This document shows positions 10,084-19,386 of a stretch of 64,000 nt of DNA, piece after piece. Where the stretch lies: positions 1 through 64,000 of the forward strand of contig NZ_QRBZ01000023.1 of assembly GCF_009833085.1 (NCBI RefSeq), written 5' to 3'. The notes below the pieces were generated by a model. The model made no database searches. It was not told the origin of the DNA and saw nothing but the letters and a program-made list of their open reading frames with translations. Positions within the stretch are counted from its first letter, which is position 1; every line of letters begins with the position of its first letter. The DNA is from Nitrosomonas oligotropha (GTDB lineage: Bacteria > Pseudomonadota > Gammaproteobacteria > Burkholderiales > Nitrosomonadaceae). The translations under genes were made by a program, and so were the position numbers.

Positions 10084-11874
10084 TTAATTGATCATCACAA
10101 TAGCGCCTTTTACCGTGGTCTGGCCGCTGGCCGACAACTCGGCCGTGGCGTTGCCTTTGGCGCTGAAACCAACATTGGCTTGATGATTGATATTCAGTCC
10201 CTGATTCTTAATATCCGCTTGCGCCGTCAATTCGATATTGCTCACCGCATCGATGGTTACCTTGCCCTTGGCGCTGATCTTGATGTCTTTCGGGCTGTCG
10301 ATAGTAATTCCGCTGGAATTGAGCTCGATCTTGTTGGAATTCTGGTCTTGCAGCAGAATCGATTTCTGGTCATCGCTGATGACGATCTTGTTATTGCCGG
10401 GTGTGGTCAGGGTAATGACCTTTTTGTCGTCGTCGTATTCGAGTTTCAGCTTACTGCGCGTCACCACGGCCTTGGTGAAATTATCGGCAGTCAATTCGTA
10501 AGGCATTTTCTGTTTGCTGCTGTACAAACTGCCGAGAATGACCGGATGCGAAGGATCGTCGTTGAAGTAACCCAGCACCACTTCGTCGCCGATTTCCGGA
10601 ATAAAGAAAGCGCCGATGCCGTTGGAACCGTAAAAACTGGCCAACCGTGCCCAGACACCGTCGGTTTCCGCCTGCAAAACCGGAACGGATACCTGGATCT
10701 TGTATTGCCCTTCCGGATCGGCATCGAGCTTCTTCACTACGCCGACTTGTAAACCGTTCACTCCGGGCACAAAACCGGAAGTGAGCGGCGCTTCGGTTTT
10801 ATACTGCTCGGTAAACCATTGCGACGGCATGCCGAACTCGATCTCCGTCACCCAATTGCCCTGTTTGATGTCCTGTTTTACTGCCGTGACCAGCACATTG
10901 CCGTTAAAGCGAGCGCCCACGCCTTTCAGTTCGACCAGATCGCCGATTTTCACCTTGGCGCTGCCCTGAAACGCCGCATAACCTCTAATGCGCGCCAAAC
11001 CCGACTTTATTTGCTGCCCCTTGGCCCAATCCGTTAGCACGGCATTTTCCAGCGGTGCATCGGTTTGCAAGCGGAAATAATCCGGTGCGGCCACACTGGC
11101 CAAATCCGCAGCCTTGAGATTGCCTTGGCCGGTCAATTCTTCAGGACTCGCTTGCGCTTCGAGCACGGCCTGACTGGTTAGGTCCCAGGCAATCCCTTTG
11201 ACCACAGAGAATTGCGAGGCTGCATCCAGATCCGCGCTAAACGCCATCAAGTCGATGCCATAGGTCAATGTCAAAACGGCGCTACTATCTGTTTGCGGCG
11301 CTTTGACGCTGACTTTGCCGCTGTCGACAGTCACCAGAAAACCATTAACCTCCGCGCGGCTCAGCAGGTAATCCCAGTCGGTACAGTAGTATTGCACCAG
11401 TTCCTTATAGCTGGTCGTTGTGGCGGTAACATCGGAACTCAGACCGCTGTATGCGCCGATCAGCTTGCTGATAATGTCGCTATCCTTCGAATCGACGAAA
11501 TTGGCATTCTTGCGGCCGACAGTCATGGCAACCGCGCTGTCCTTACACTGCACGATCAAACGGGAAAAATTATCACCGTCTATTTTTATGCCATGCTTGA
11601 TGACAACGCCTTTGAAAACGGCGCTCATTTGATTGGCATAACCGGCGTTGATGGTGATTACCGCGCCGGGTTTAAAATCATCGGCGTCGCTGACCGGAAA
11701 ATTGTTGTCCGGCATATCCCCATCCAGCAAGACGATCCTGGCGCTGGGAATTTTATTGACCCCGTACATGATCTCCACCGAAACGACTTGAATGGTATCG
11801 GCTATGGCATTGCCATCACTCTGAATAGTCACCGATACGACACCGGTGCTGCCCGTTAAGGGGGAATCCGCCAT
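10084..11874 (-). CDS. VgrG-like central spike protein (Pvc8-like), 596 aa
   Basis: This is the spike that pierces the target membrane, equivalent to fused gp27-gp5 of T4. The N-terminal part has the tail-hub (gp27-like) pattern. The centre holds the OB-fold entry with VSVPVLQAETDGVWARLASF, GAFFIPEIGDEVVLGYFNDD and PVILGSLYSSKQKMPY, the classical Vgr signature. The C-terminal region (about residues 440-590) is a repetitive, Ile/Lys/Asp-rich beta-helix: KIVISDDQKSILLQ, then KIELNSSGITIDSPKDIKIS, then KVTIDAVSNIELTAQ. I take the ATG at 11874, because the reading-frame extension to 11880 uses TTG and TAAGG lies just upstream of the ATG. It starts 8 nt after the LysM gene. Confidence 0.92.
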   Translation of the reverse strand: MADSPLTGSTGVVSVTIQSDGNAIADTIQVVSVEIMYGVNKIPSARIVLLDGDMPDNNFPVSDADDFKPGAVITINAGYANQMSAVFKGVVIKHGIKIDGDNFSRLIVQCKDSAVAMTVGRKNANFVDSKDSDIISKLIGAYSGLSSDVTATTTSYKELVQYYCTDWDYLLSRAEVNGFLVTVDSGKVSVKAPQTDSSAVLTLTYGIDLMAFSADLDAASQFSVVKGIAWDLTSQAVLEAQASPEELTGQGNLKAADLASVAAPDYFRLQTDAPLENAVLTDWAKGQQIKSGLARIRGYAAFQGSAKVKIGDLVELKGVGARFNGNVLVTAVKQDIKQGNWVTEIEFGMPSQWFTEQYKTEAPLTSGFVPGVNGLQVGVVKKLDADPEGQYKIQVSVPVLQAETDGVWARLASFYGSNGIGAFFIPEIGDEVVLGYFNDDPSHPVILGSLYSSKQKMPYELTADNFTKAVVTRSKLKLEYDDDKKVITLTTPGNNKIVISDDQKSILLQDQNSNKIELNSSGITIDSPKDIKISAKGKVTIDAVSNIELTAQADIKNQGLNINHQANVGFSAKGNATAELSASGQTTVKGAIVMIN

Positions 11875-11882
11875 GGTCAACC

Positions 11883-12584
11883 TTAGTTCAATGGAGGGAA
11901 CCGAAGCTTGGTTCCCGGTTTTAGATTACGAAAATCCGTCAGATGATTAATCTTGGCAATGTCGAGATAGTAGTTACAATCCTGATAGATCCGGTAACAC
12001 AGCAGCGGCAAAGTATCCCCCGCTTTCACTTCGAGCAAATGCGTCAAATCCGGGGATTCTTGCGCTGCTTCCTTGGATATCTCCTCTTTGCTTTGATATT
12101 CGACAAAGGTCAGTGTCACTTTGGCGCGCAATGGCACGCCACTAGGCTTGAACAAGGTGTAGTCGAATTTCAGTGATTCCACCCGCCCGTAGAAAAGCAA
12201 CTCCCCCCACTTCACCTGCACAATCGGGGTTTCGTGTTTGGTACCCCGGTAGCGGTACACCACATCCTTCAATAATTCAATCTGATCCTTGACCGGAACA
12301 GGATCGCTGAGCACGGAGAGTGGATTGGCCGAGACAGCCCCGGTGGCATCCAGTACCAGCTCCTTGAGCACAAATTTTTCCGGATGGCTTGCGTCAAACT
12401 TGGTTTCGGTTCCCGGTTGCCCCAGCACCTTGTTTTTTGAGTAGCTCAACTTAAACGTTTGCTCATAACCGGCGGGATTGATCATGGCTTCAAATTTTTG
12501 CTGCGAGCTATCGACACTGATTTTGCCGTTATTCACGGCGCAGGGCGAAATCGTCAAAAGCGCCTTGGCGCCGCCCAGGGGCAT
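11883..12584 (-). CDS. LysM-containing spike/tube adaptor (Pvc7-like), 233 aa
   Basis: This protein is expected to connect the tube with the spike hub. The C-terminal 50 residues form a LysM-like domain: VKAGDTLPLLCYRIYQDCNY, then KINHLTDFRNLKPGTKLRFP. This D-T-L...Y-x-D...N-x-L...L-x-P-G-x-x-L pattern is shared with T4 gp53 and P2 gpX relatives. The N-terminal part includes the FEAMINPAGYEQTFKLSY signature seen in the Pvc7 family. The ATG immediately follows the stop of the 54-residue gene, and the VgrG-like gene follows 8 nt downstream. Here LysM is a structural docking fold of tails and need not bind peptidoglycan. Confidence 0.85.
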   Translation of the reverse strand: MPLGGAKALLTISPCAVNNGKISVDSSQQKFEAMINPAGYEQTFKLSYSKNKVLGQPGTETKFDASHPEKFVLKELVLDATGAVSANPLSVLSDPVPVKDQIELLKDVVYRYRGTKHETPIVQVKWGELLFYGRVESLKFDYTLFKPSGVPLRAKVTLTFVEYQSKEEISKEAAQESPDLTHLLEVKAGDTLPLLCYRIYQDCNYYLDIAKINHLTDFRNLKPGTKLRFPPLN

Positions 12585-12749
12585 TTAGCGTTCCCCCTGT
12601 TCGCGCAGCAAATCCGCGATCATGCGGCGGCATTCCTCCAGCACGTCTTCTTTCAACAACCGGTGCTCTTCGGATAAATCGAGATCCTCGTTCCCGGTGC
12701 GCTGCACGATATTGGACTTGATCAGCAGTTGTTTAATCTCTATCGCCAT
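12585..12749 (-). CDS. Short eCIS protein, DUF5908/Pvc6-like, 54 aa
   Basis: A 54-codon gene fills the gap between the second tube gene and the LysM gene. It begins MAIEIKQLLIKSNIVQ and continues through a charged helix (EEHRLLKEDVLEECRRMIAD) to the stop at 12585, right before the ATG of the next gene. The pattern of a short beta strand with I-E-I-x-x-L-x-I-K, followed by an acidic amphipathic helix ending in basic residues, fits the tiny proteins in the Pvc6 position of eCIS operons. Position, tight packing and composition support a real gene. Its structural role in the particle is not established from sequence. Confidence 0.8.
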   Translation of the reverse strand: MAIEIKQLLIKSNIVQRTGNEDLDLSEEHRLLKEDVLEECRRMIADLLREQGER

Positions 12750-12767
12750 AGGGTGCTCTTACGCCTG

Positions 12768-13238
12768 CTAAATAATGCGCATGGAAACGGTATAACTCAG
12801 AATGATCTTTTCGATGGCGACTTCGTTTTTGGTGGAGCCGAAACTTTCCACTTCCCATTTCAATGGGTAAGCCGAATCGAAAGACCAGCCGCGAATCGGC
12901 AGTTTGTCTTCATTCATCAGATACACCAGAACAGGCAAGGGCTTAATCGCCAAATTAAAACCGGACTCGAGCGTCGATTTGCACCATACCACCAACGGTG
13001 AGGTCAGTGGCGCAATGCCGCGCTTCAAGGATAAATTGGGATGCTTGATGCCTTTCGGCAGTTGCCGCACGAACCGGTTTTCACCGCCTTCAACTACCGA
13101 TTCCACTTCCATTTCCGTTTCGATTCCGGACACTTCCTGGAAAGAAGTATCCGCCGACAATCCGGCCGGTGGCCCGATCACTACCTTAAAATAGAAAGCA
13201 GAGGGTGGATAAACATTTCCGGATAATGAAATATTCAT
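12768..13238 (-). CDS. eCIS inner tube protein (Pvc5-like), 156 aa
   Basis: This is the second of two tube-type proteins. It starts MNISLSGNVYPPSAFYFKVV and contains ADTSFQEVSGIETEMEVESV, the conserved F-Q-E-V-S-G-[IL] turn of contractile tail tubes, plus NLSLKRGIAPLTSPLVVWCK and WSFDSAYPLKWEVESFGS. Proteins in this position (Pvc5/Afp5) join the tube to the baseplate spike. It follows the main tube gene by 35 nt and precedes the 54-residue gene by 18 nt. The length is typical of the family. Confidence 0.88.
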   Translation of the reverse strand: MNISLSGNVYPPSAFYFKVVIGPPAGLSADTSFQEVSGIETEMEVESVVEGGENRFVRQLPKGIKHPNLSLKRGIAPLTSPLVVWCKSTLESGFNLAIKPLPVLVYLMNEDKLPIRGWSFDSAYPLKWEVESFGSTKNEVAIEKIILSYTVSMRII

Positions 13239-13273
13239 GAGTCACCCATCTGCTGGCAAGATTCAGCAAAACA

Positions 13274-13732
13274 CTAGCTGTTGGCGATCGTCAAACCTTC
13301 ATGCACGATCTCGATGGATTCTATCGCCACTTCATTGCCTTCCGATTTCAGATCGGTGCCGGTAATCTTGGTCGGCCAAGCGTTCGTGAGCGTCCACACC
13401 ATCGTCGCCTTACCGCCTTCATCCAGCAAACTGATGGTGACCGGCAAGCGCTTGATCGTGTTCATCTTGATCTGTTTAAACCAATCCCAGAATTTGTTAT
13501 CGCCCTTGAAAACGCCTTTCTTCATGGTGATATTGCCGACTTTTTTCATCCCGGGCATCTTGATCACGGAAAATTCCGGGCTATCGCCATGGCGGTATTT
13601 GATCTCTTCCGACTGAATATCCAGACCGCTGACTTCCTGAAACCGCATGACTTGAGAATCCCACTTAACCTGAAAATAAAACTTTGGCATCGGCCAAACT
13701 GTCGTCGACTGAGCTGATCCATCATCTGCCAT
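13274..13732 (-). CDS. eCIS main inner tube protein (Pvc1-like), 152 aa
   Basis: This forms stacked hexamers of the inner tube that carries cargo through the sheath. Hallmarks are WPMPKFYFQVKWDSQVMRFQ, then EVSGLDIQSEEIKYRHGDSP, and the C-terminal AWPTKITGTDLKSEGNEVAI. These match T4 gp19-type tube proteins of PVC/Afp systems, which share fold with Hcp. A GGAGTGCATT Shine-Dalgarno region precedes the ATG. The gene comes 71 nt after the sheath gene, the classical sheath-tube order. Confidence 0.92.
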   Translation of the reverse strand: MADDGSAQSTTVWPMPKFYFQVKWDSQVMRFQEVSGLDIQSEEIKYRHGDSPEFSVIKMPGMKKVGNITMKKGVFKGDNKFWDWFKQIKMNTIKRLPVTISLLDEGGKATMVWTLTNAWPTKITGTDLKSEGNEVAIESIEIVHEGLTIANS

Positions 13733-13803
13733 AATGCACTCCCAATTTTATGATTAAGAAATATATATTGCCGCTAATTGCCTCGGTAACACGAACTATC
13801 CGC

Positions 13804-15366
13804 TTAAGATTTCTGCATTTGCTGCTGGAAGGTAATCTCAATAAACTCGGCCGGGCGGCTCAATGCAACCAGCACAGTCACTTTCAGCATACCGTCCAGA
13901 ATATCCTGCGGCGTCATGGTTTCGCCCAAACCGACAAACACGCCGAATGCATCTTCCGGTGTCGCACCGGCCAAACCGCCACGTTTCCAGATACTGGTCA
14001 GGAAGTTACTGATCATACTTTTGATCGTTACCCAGGTGCTGGAGACATTGGGCTCGAATACATACGCCTTGGTCGCTAACTTAATGGATTCTTCCAGCAT
14101 GATCATGGTGCGGCGCACATTGATATAGCGCCAGTCCAGGCTGTTGCCATCGAGCGTGCGGGCGCCCCAAACCAAGGTGCCTTCGCCGATGAACGTCCGG
14201 ATCGCATTGATCGATTTACCCGCGGTGGTGACGTTCAGATCTTCCTGTTGCGCATTGGTGATCTCGACGGCAGGTGAAACGACCGCGTTCAGGCTGACAT
14301 TGGCAGGTGCTTTCCACACCCCGCGTGAATTGTCGACCATGGTATAAACACCGGCCATGCCCGCGCTGGGTGGTAGCAGATTAAGCTTGAGTTTGATGCT
14401 TTCAATGATGCTTTTGTACAGCGGGCAAACGGCTGTCAAAATTTTGTGCAGATCTTCATCGGTCGACATGGTTGCTGTTTTGGGTGTCACACCGATTTCC
14501 GCAACCTTGCCGTTGATCTCGGTTTTTTTCTTATCTTCCAGCTCGCTGCCGTCGACTTCCGCTTTGAGTAATTCCTGCAATTTATCCGCATTGGCAATGT
14601 TAGCGAAGCTCAGATCACCGGTTTGCACGATGGAAGTATTGAGCCACGGATAATAGGCCGCGGCGAAATCCAGGCTGTTCGTGCCGAGATCGTTGCGGAA
14701 TTTCTCGATGCACCCGCTATCTTGCGCTTCCTTGTAACCATCAAAAACATCCAGGATAGCAAAACGATTCTTCATCACTTGTCCGCAATGACTCAGGGCC
14801 GCCTGTTGCAACGCGATACAATCCGGCTCAGCCAGCGACATGGCATCAGGAATCACCACCATCGTAGGTTCCTGCTCTTTCAATAAAATGTCGATCCCCG
14901 CGCTCAGCTTCGGTTTATCGATACCACCATCGGCATAGCTGCCGACCGAAATCACATAGCAAGCGCCGCCGCCATTCTGGAAAAACAGCATCATGCTGTG
15001 ATACAGAAAATAGCGGGCGCCTTGGAGCTCCAAAATATATTCCTTACTGCCGCTGGCAAAATCCGATTCGACAGCCGCCGCAGCCGGTGCAGTATCCGCC
15101 CCATCCTTTCCCTTCTTCGTAGTAGTAGCTGCTGCAGCGGCTTCGGAAATCTGATATTTGGTTTTAGGCGGTCCGCCAAAGAAGCTGATAAATTCCGACA
15201 TGGATGAGATACGCCACGCCTTATTTAGTAGTGTTTTTCCTTTATTATTGGCTTTTTCCGTATAACCGATAAATGCCGGTACTGCGGTTGCCACTTCCAC
15301 GACAGAATTCGGAAACGCACTCTTTTCAACAATGTAAACACCCGGTGTCTTATATTGCCCCATCAT
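13804..15366 (-). CDS. eCIS contractile sheath protein, 520 aa
   Basis: This is the outer sheath whose contraction drives the tube. The N-terminus is diagnostic: YKTPGVYIVEKSAFPNSVVE, then PAFIGYTEKA. The C-terminal sheath core includes INVRRTMIMLEESIKLATKA, WVTIKSMISNFLTSIWKRGG, LAGATPEDAFGVFVGLGETM and the closing strand ALSRPAEFIEITFQQQMQ. The segment at about residues 75-100 is Ala-rich and low-complexity. The strong Shine-Dalgarno AAAGGAG precedes two adjacent ATG codons (15366 and 15363), and either could be used. This gene opens the structural operon after a 195-nt intergenic region. Only one sheath gene is visible, whereas PVC and Afp loci have three. Confidence 0.95.
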   Translation of the reverse strand: MMGQYKTPGVYIVEKSAFPNSVVEVATAVPAFIGYTEKANNKGKTLLNKAWRISSMSEFISFFGGPPKTKYQISEAAAAATTTKKGKDGADTAPAAAAVESDFASGSKEYILELQGARYFLYHSMMLFFQNGGGACYVISVGSYADGGIDKPKLSAGIDILLKEQEPTMVVIPDAMSLAEPDCIALQQAALSHCGQVMKNRFAILDVFDGYKEAQDSGCIEKFRNDLGTNSLDFAAAYYPWLNTSIVQTGDLSFANIANADKLQELLKAEVDGSELEDKKKTEINGKVAEIGVTPKTATMSTDEDLHKILTAVCPLYKSIIESIKLKLNLLPPSAGMAGVYTMVDNSRGVWKAPANVSLNAVVSPAVEITNAQQEDLNVTTAGKSINAIRTFIGEGTLVWGARTLDGNSLDWRYINVRRTMIMLEESIKLATKAYVFEPNVSSTWVTIKSMISNFLTSIWKRGGLAGATPEDAFGVFVGLGETMTPQDILDGMLKVTVLVALSRPAEFIEITFQQQMQKS

Positions 15367-15561
15367 CAGCTCCTTTTAATTGGAAATGTAGCGTTCATCG
15401 GCCATTGTTACCATTCAACTTGATAAATCCAGCCTACAACCTTGTTTAGATTGAACATAGATGAGCTTAGCCGATGTAGTATTAATTCTCAAGCGTTATG
15501 TAAAAAATTCGCAAATTAACACCGTTGATTCCTACTTCCGCCAGAACACCCAGCCTTATGG

Positions 15562-18500
15562 CTATTCGGTGTGTTCCCGTAACCAAGCTTCAAGCTCTTT
15601 TGCCGGAGCGGGGCGGTGAAACAGGAAGCCTTGATAGTAATCACAACCATGCTGACGCAGGAAAGCCAACTGCTGCTCCGACTCGACGCCTTCCGCCAAG
15701 ACGCTTAATTTCAGACCGCGCGCCATCGCGATAATGGTGGCGGCGATTTCACGGTCATTGGGATCGTGCGCCAGACCCCGCACGAAGCTTTGATCGATTT
15801 TGAGCTTATCGATGGGAAAGCGCTTCAAATAAGTCAATGACGAGTAGCCGGTGCCGAAATCGTCAATCGCCAGCTGGATTCCCGGCGCTTTCAATCTTTT
15901 CAGCGTATCGATCGAACGTTCCGCATGTTCCAAAAACATGCTCTCGGTCAATTCCAGTTCCAGGCACGCCGCCGGAAGTTTCGTTTCTTCCAGAACCCGC
16001 TGGATCACGTCAGCCAGATTCTCGGATTGAAACTGCCTTACCGACAAATTGACCGCCATCACGAGCGGCGCAAAACCGGCATCGATCCAGGCACGGCCCT
16101 GCGCACAGGCGGTCCGCAACACCCATTCCCCGAGCGGCACGATCAATCCGGTTTCTTCCGCAATCGGGATAAATTTTCCCGGCAGCACGATGGCTTCACC
16201 GGGCGGCTGCCATCGCACCAAAGCCTCAACCCCGATCGCCCGGCCGCTTTGCGCGTCGATCAACGGCTGATAGTGCAGGACGAACTCCTCGGCGGTGAGC
16301 GCATGGCGCAGGCGGGTTTCCATGACCAAGCGCTCATTGGCGGCAATGCTTAACGCTTCCGTATGGTAACGATAGGTGCTGCGGCCTTCTTTTTTCGCCA
16401 GATACATCGCCATGTCCGCGTGCTGGATCAACTCGGTGACGTTGCTGGCATCATCCGGGAAAAGGCTGATACCGATACTGGCATTAATAAAGATCTCATG
16501 CCCGCTGGGCAGTGCGAAAGGTGTGGCGAGCAAATCAATCAACGTCTGCGCGACAGAGGCGGATTCGCTCGGCTCTTTGATATCTTCCAGCACCAGCAAA
16601 AATTCATCGCCGCCCAGGCGCGCCAGTGTATCTTCCTCGCGCAAGCGCTTTTTCAGGCGCGCGGCCAGCATAATCAAAAGTTCATCCCCGATGGGATGAC
16701 CCAGGCTGTCATTGACATTCTTGAAGCGATCCAGATCAACATACAGCGTCGCGATGCGCAGACTGTGCCGCTGCGCCCGTTCAATGGCATGATGCAGGCG
16801 CGATTGCACCAATAGCCGGTTCGGCAAGCCGGTCAACGGATCGTAGTGCGCCAAATGCGCCAGCCGTGCTTCGGATTGTTTCATCTGCGTAATGTCGGCA
16901 AACACGCCGACATAATTACAGGGCTCATTCCTGTCATTACACACCGTGCTGATCGTCAGCCATTGCGGATAAATCTCGCCATTTTTGCGGCGGTTCCAGA
17001 TTTCCCCGCTCCAATGTCCCACGCTTTTCAGACTGGCCCACATCGCCTGGTAAAAGGGTTTTCCGTGATGCCCCGATTTGATGATCTTCGGGTTTTTACC
17101 CAGCACTTGCGCTTCACTGTAGCCGGTAATCTCAGTGTAAGCGCGGTTAATGGCCAGAATGCGCGGCTCCAGATCGGTGATGACGACGCCTTCCCGGCTG
17201 GACTCAAACACCGCCGCCGCCTGCTTTAATGTTTCCGCGGCGTAGACCTTCTGCACCGCCACCGCCGTAATCGAGGCAAACTCATTGATCAGCGTCAAAT
17301 CGGCATGTGTTGGCTCGCGCGCGGTGCGATGATAAATGGCAAAAGTGCCGAGCACACTGCCCGCTTCATCTTTAAACGGTAACGACCAACAGGCATGCAG
17401 ATTGGCTTTGCGCGTCAATTCCAGAAACGGCTGCCAAAACGGATGATGATCGATATCGGAAACAATCACCGCTTCACCGCGCCACGCGGCCGTGCCGCAC
17501 GAGCCAATCCCATCTCCGATCATGATCTGACTGACCGCGGCGTTGTATTCATCCGGCAAACTGGGCGCTGCGCCGTGCTTAAGACGGCCCGCATGTTTAT
17601 CCAGCAGCAGAATGGAAACCAGCATGCCGGGATTGATCACTTCGAGACGTTGCGCGATATCATTCAGAATTAAGGGCAGCGGTTGACTGGCAACGATCAG
17701 ATTCAATGCGGACTGATGCGCCTGGCGTATCAGCTCGAGCCGCTTATGCTCACTGATATCCAGCCAGGCGCCGACAATTTCGGCAGGCTCGCCGCCGGCA
17801 TCGCGCACCAATCGAAGCTCATCAAGTATCCAGACGATTCGCCCGGATCGGTGCAGGAAGCGGTAATCGTGCGTGAGCTGACCTTCGCTCAGCAACACCG
17901 ATTGGCGCGCCAAAGCCGCTTCACGATCATCCGGATGGATATGCGAACGCCACCAATCCGCCGCCAATGCTTCCTCCTGCGTATAGCCCAGCAGACGTTC
18001 GATATTTTCACTCACCCAGCTGGGAAGCGGTATTTCTCCGGAAAATTGCAAGCTGTACAAAATGGTCGGGCTAGCGGCCAGCAGATACGAAAGGTGCAGA
18101 CTGGTTCTTTTCAAGCTGATCCGTTCGCGGGTCAATTCCGCCTGGTGTTGCACTTTCTCCAAAGTGGCGACAATCTCGTACAGATAACCTTCGTGCTTCG
18201 ACAAATAATCATCCACACCCAAGTGCAGCGCGCGCGCGGCCACTATCTCATTGCCCTGGCCAGTCACCAGGATGGCAGGAATATTCAGCTTGCGCTCATA
18301 CCGTAACAATTGAAAAAACTCCAAGCCATCCATGCTGGGCAAGTGATAATCGATCAGCAATGCATCGAATTCCGCCGCCTGCTTTTCCGGATCGTCGGGC
18401 AGCAACGCGAGCGCATCTTGCACGCTGCTCACCGCGGTCATCTGGATATGCGGCGCATGCAACACGAAATGACGGCGCATCAAGTCGATATCAAATACAT

Positions 18501-18927
18501 TATGCTCAAGATACAACACGCGCAGCAGCGGATAATTGCGCTCCATATTGGCGCGGAAATGCTCCTGTGCGCCACGCAATATCCGTGGCAAACGTTCCAG
18601 ATAATCATCGCGTTTGATCAGATAATCATCCGCGCTGGCTTTGAGCGCGGCCACGGCGGAATCCTGATCGCCCGACCCGGTGAGAATGACTACCGCGATG
18701 GGCAAGCGCTGCTCCCGCACATGCGTCAATGCATCCAAACCGGAACCATCGGGCAGGGACAGATCAACCAGCAGCAAGTCATAACAATCCGGTCCGGCAA
18801 GCCGCTTGAATCCTTCAGCCAGGGTATTTACCACATCCAATTCGATATCCGGCGCTGTCCGGCGCAGGGTGCGCAGGGCCAGATCGGCATCGCTGGCGGA
18901 ATCTTCGATATACAGAACGCACATCAT
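15562..18927 (-). CDS. REC-REC-PAS-GAF-PAS-GGDEF-EAL protein, 1121 aa
   Basis: This cytoplasmic signalling protein is expected to make and/or degrade cyclic di-GMP. Two response-regulator receiver domains lie at about residues 1-120 (CVLYIEDSASDADL) and 135-255 (RVLYLEHNVFDIDL). A PAS domain (about 280-390), a GAF domain (about 400-550) and a second PAS (about 560-670) follow. The cyclase motif RLGGDEF is intact at 770-776 and the phosphodiesterase motif GVEALVRW has EAL at 901-903, so both activities are possible. I chose the ATG at 18927 because the open frame beyond it (to 18960) starts with TTG and runs into the preceding gene. That gene's stop is 2 nt upstream, so the two are coupled. 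Confidence 0.9.
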   Translation of the reverse strand: MMCVLYIEDSASDADLALRTLRRTAPDIELDVVNTLAEGFKRLAGPDCYDLLLVDLSLPDGSGLDALTHVREQRLPIAVVILTGSGDQDSAVAALKASADDYLIKRDDYLERLPRILRGAQEHFRANMERNYPLLRVLYLEHNVFDIDLMRRHFVLHAPHIQMTAVSSVQDALALLPDDPEKQAAEFDALLIDYHLPSMDGLEFFQLLRYERKLNIPAILVTGQGNEIVAARALHLGVDDYLSKHEGYLYEIVATLEKVQHQAELTRERISLKRTSLHLSYLLAASPTILYSLQFSGEIPLPSWVSENIERLLGYTQEEALAADWWRSHIHPDDREAALARQSVLLSEGQLTHDYRFLHRSGRIVWILDELRLVRDAGGEPAEIVGAWLDISEHKRLELIRQAHQSALNLIVASQPLPLILNDIAQRLEVINPGMLVSILLLDKHAGRLKHGAAPSLPDEYNAAVSQIMIGDGIGSCGTAAWRGEAVIVSDIDHHPFWQPFLELTRKANLHACWSLPFKDEAGSVLGTFAIYHRTAREPTHADLTLINEFASITAVAVQKVYAAETLKQAAAVFESSREGVVITDLEPRILAINRAYTEITGYSEAQVLGKNPKIIKSGHHGKPFYQAMWASLKSVGHWSGEIWNRRKNGEIYPQWLTISTVCNDRNEPCNYVGVFADITQMKQSEARLAHLAHYDPLTGLPNRLLVQSRLHHAIERAQRHSLRIATLYVDLDRFKNVNDSLGHPIGDELLIMLAARLKKRLREEDTLARLGGDEFLLVLEDIKEPSESASVAQTLIDLLATPFALPSGHEIFINASIGISLFPDDASNVTELIQHADMAMYLAKKEGRSTYRYHTEALSIAANERLVMETRLRHALTAEEFVLHYQPLIDAQSGRAIGVEALVRWQPPGEAIVLPGKFIPIAEETGLIVPLGEWVLRTACAQGRAWIDAGFAPLVMAVNLSVRQFQSENLADVIQRVLEETKLPAACLELELTESMFLEHAERSIDTLKRLKAPGIQLAIDDFGTGYSSLTYLKRFPIDKLKIDQSFVRGLAHDPNDREIAATIIAMARGLKLSVLAEGVESEQQLAFLRQHGCDYYQGFLFHRPAPAKELEAWLREHTE

Positions 18928-18929
18928 GG

Positions 18930-19352
18930 TTATTGGGGATGCTCGTTGAGAACGCACCAATACAGTTCGATGTGCTGCGCTACGTCCATGAAGTTATCGA
19001 ACCCCACCGGTTTTACAATATAGGAGTTGACGCCTAAATCGTAGGCCGCCTGGATATCGCGGTCTTCTTTCGAGGTGGTGAGAACGACAACCGGAATGCG
19101 GCACAGCACCGCATGTTCTTTCAAAGTCCGTAACACCGTCAGACCGTCAACACGCGGCAAATTCAGGTCCAGCAGAATGACGGCCGGCTGGATCTCGCCC
19201 GACTCCCAGCGCGGCACCCACGCCAAGGCTTCTTCGCCATCCCGCGCGACCAATACCGGATTAATAAGCTTGCGGCGCTGAAAAGCGCGTAGCGTCAGAT
19301 CAACATCGAGAGGATTGTCTTCGACCAGGAGAATCGGTGGGTATAAGCTCAT
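18930..19352 (-). CDS. CheY-like single-domain response regulator (Rcp1 type), 140 aa
   Basis: This stand-alone receiver domain is expected to carry a phosphoryl group from a hybrid kinase. It contains the acidic pocket LVEDNPLDVDLTLRAF, the phospho-acceptor region VILLDLNLPRVDGL, the conserved VLTTSKED and the switch lysine in NSYIVKPVGF. The length and the E-D-N-P-x-D start are typical of regulators partnered with phytochrome-like or large hybrid kinases. It lies 34 nt after the hybrid kinase gene and 2 nt before the GGDEF-EAL gene, so the three form one operon. No output domain is present. Confidence 0.9.
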   Translation of the reverse strand: MSLYPPILLVEDNPLDVDLTLRAFQRRKLINPVLVARDGEEALAWVPRWESGEIQPAVILLDLNLPRVDGLTVLRTLKEHAVLCRIPVVVLTTSKEDRDIQAAYDLGVNSYIVKPVGFDNFMDVAQHIELYWCVLNEHPQ

Positions 19353-19386
19353 AGTTATTGACTCCGTCGTTATTTCAGATTTTCCG

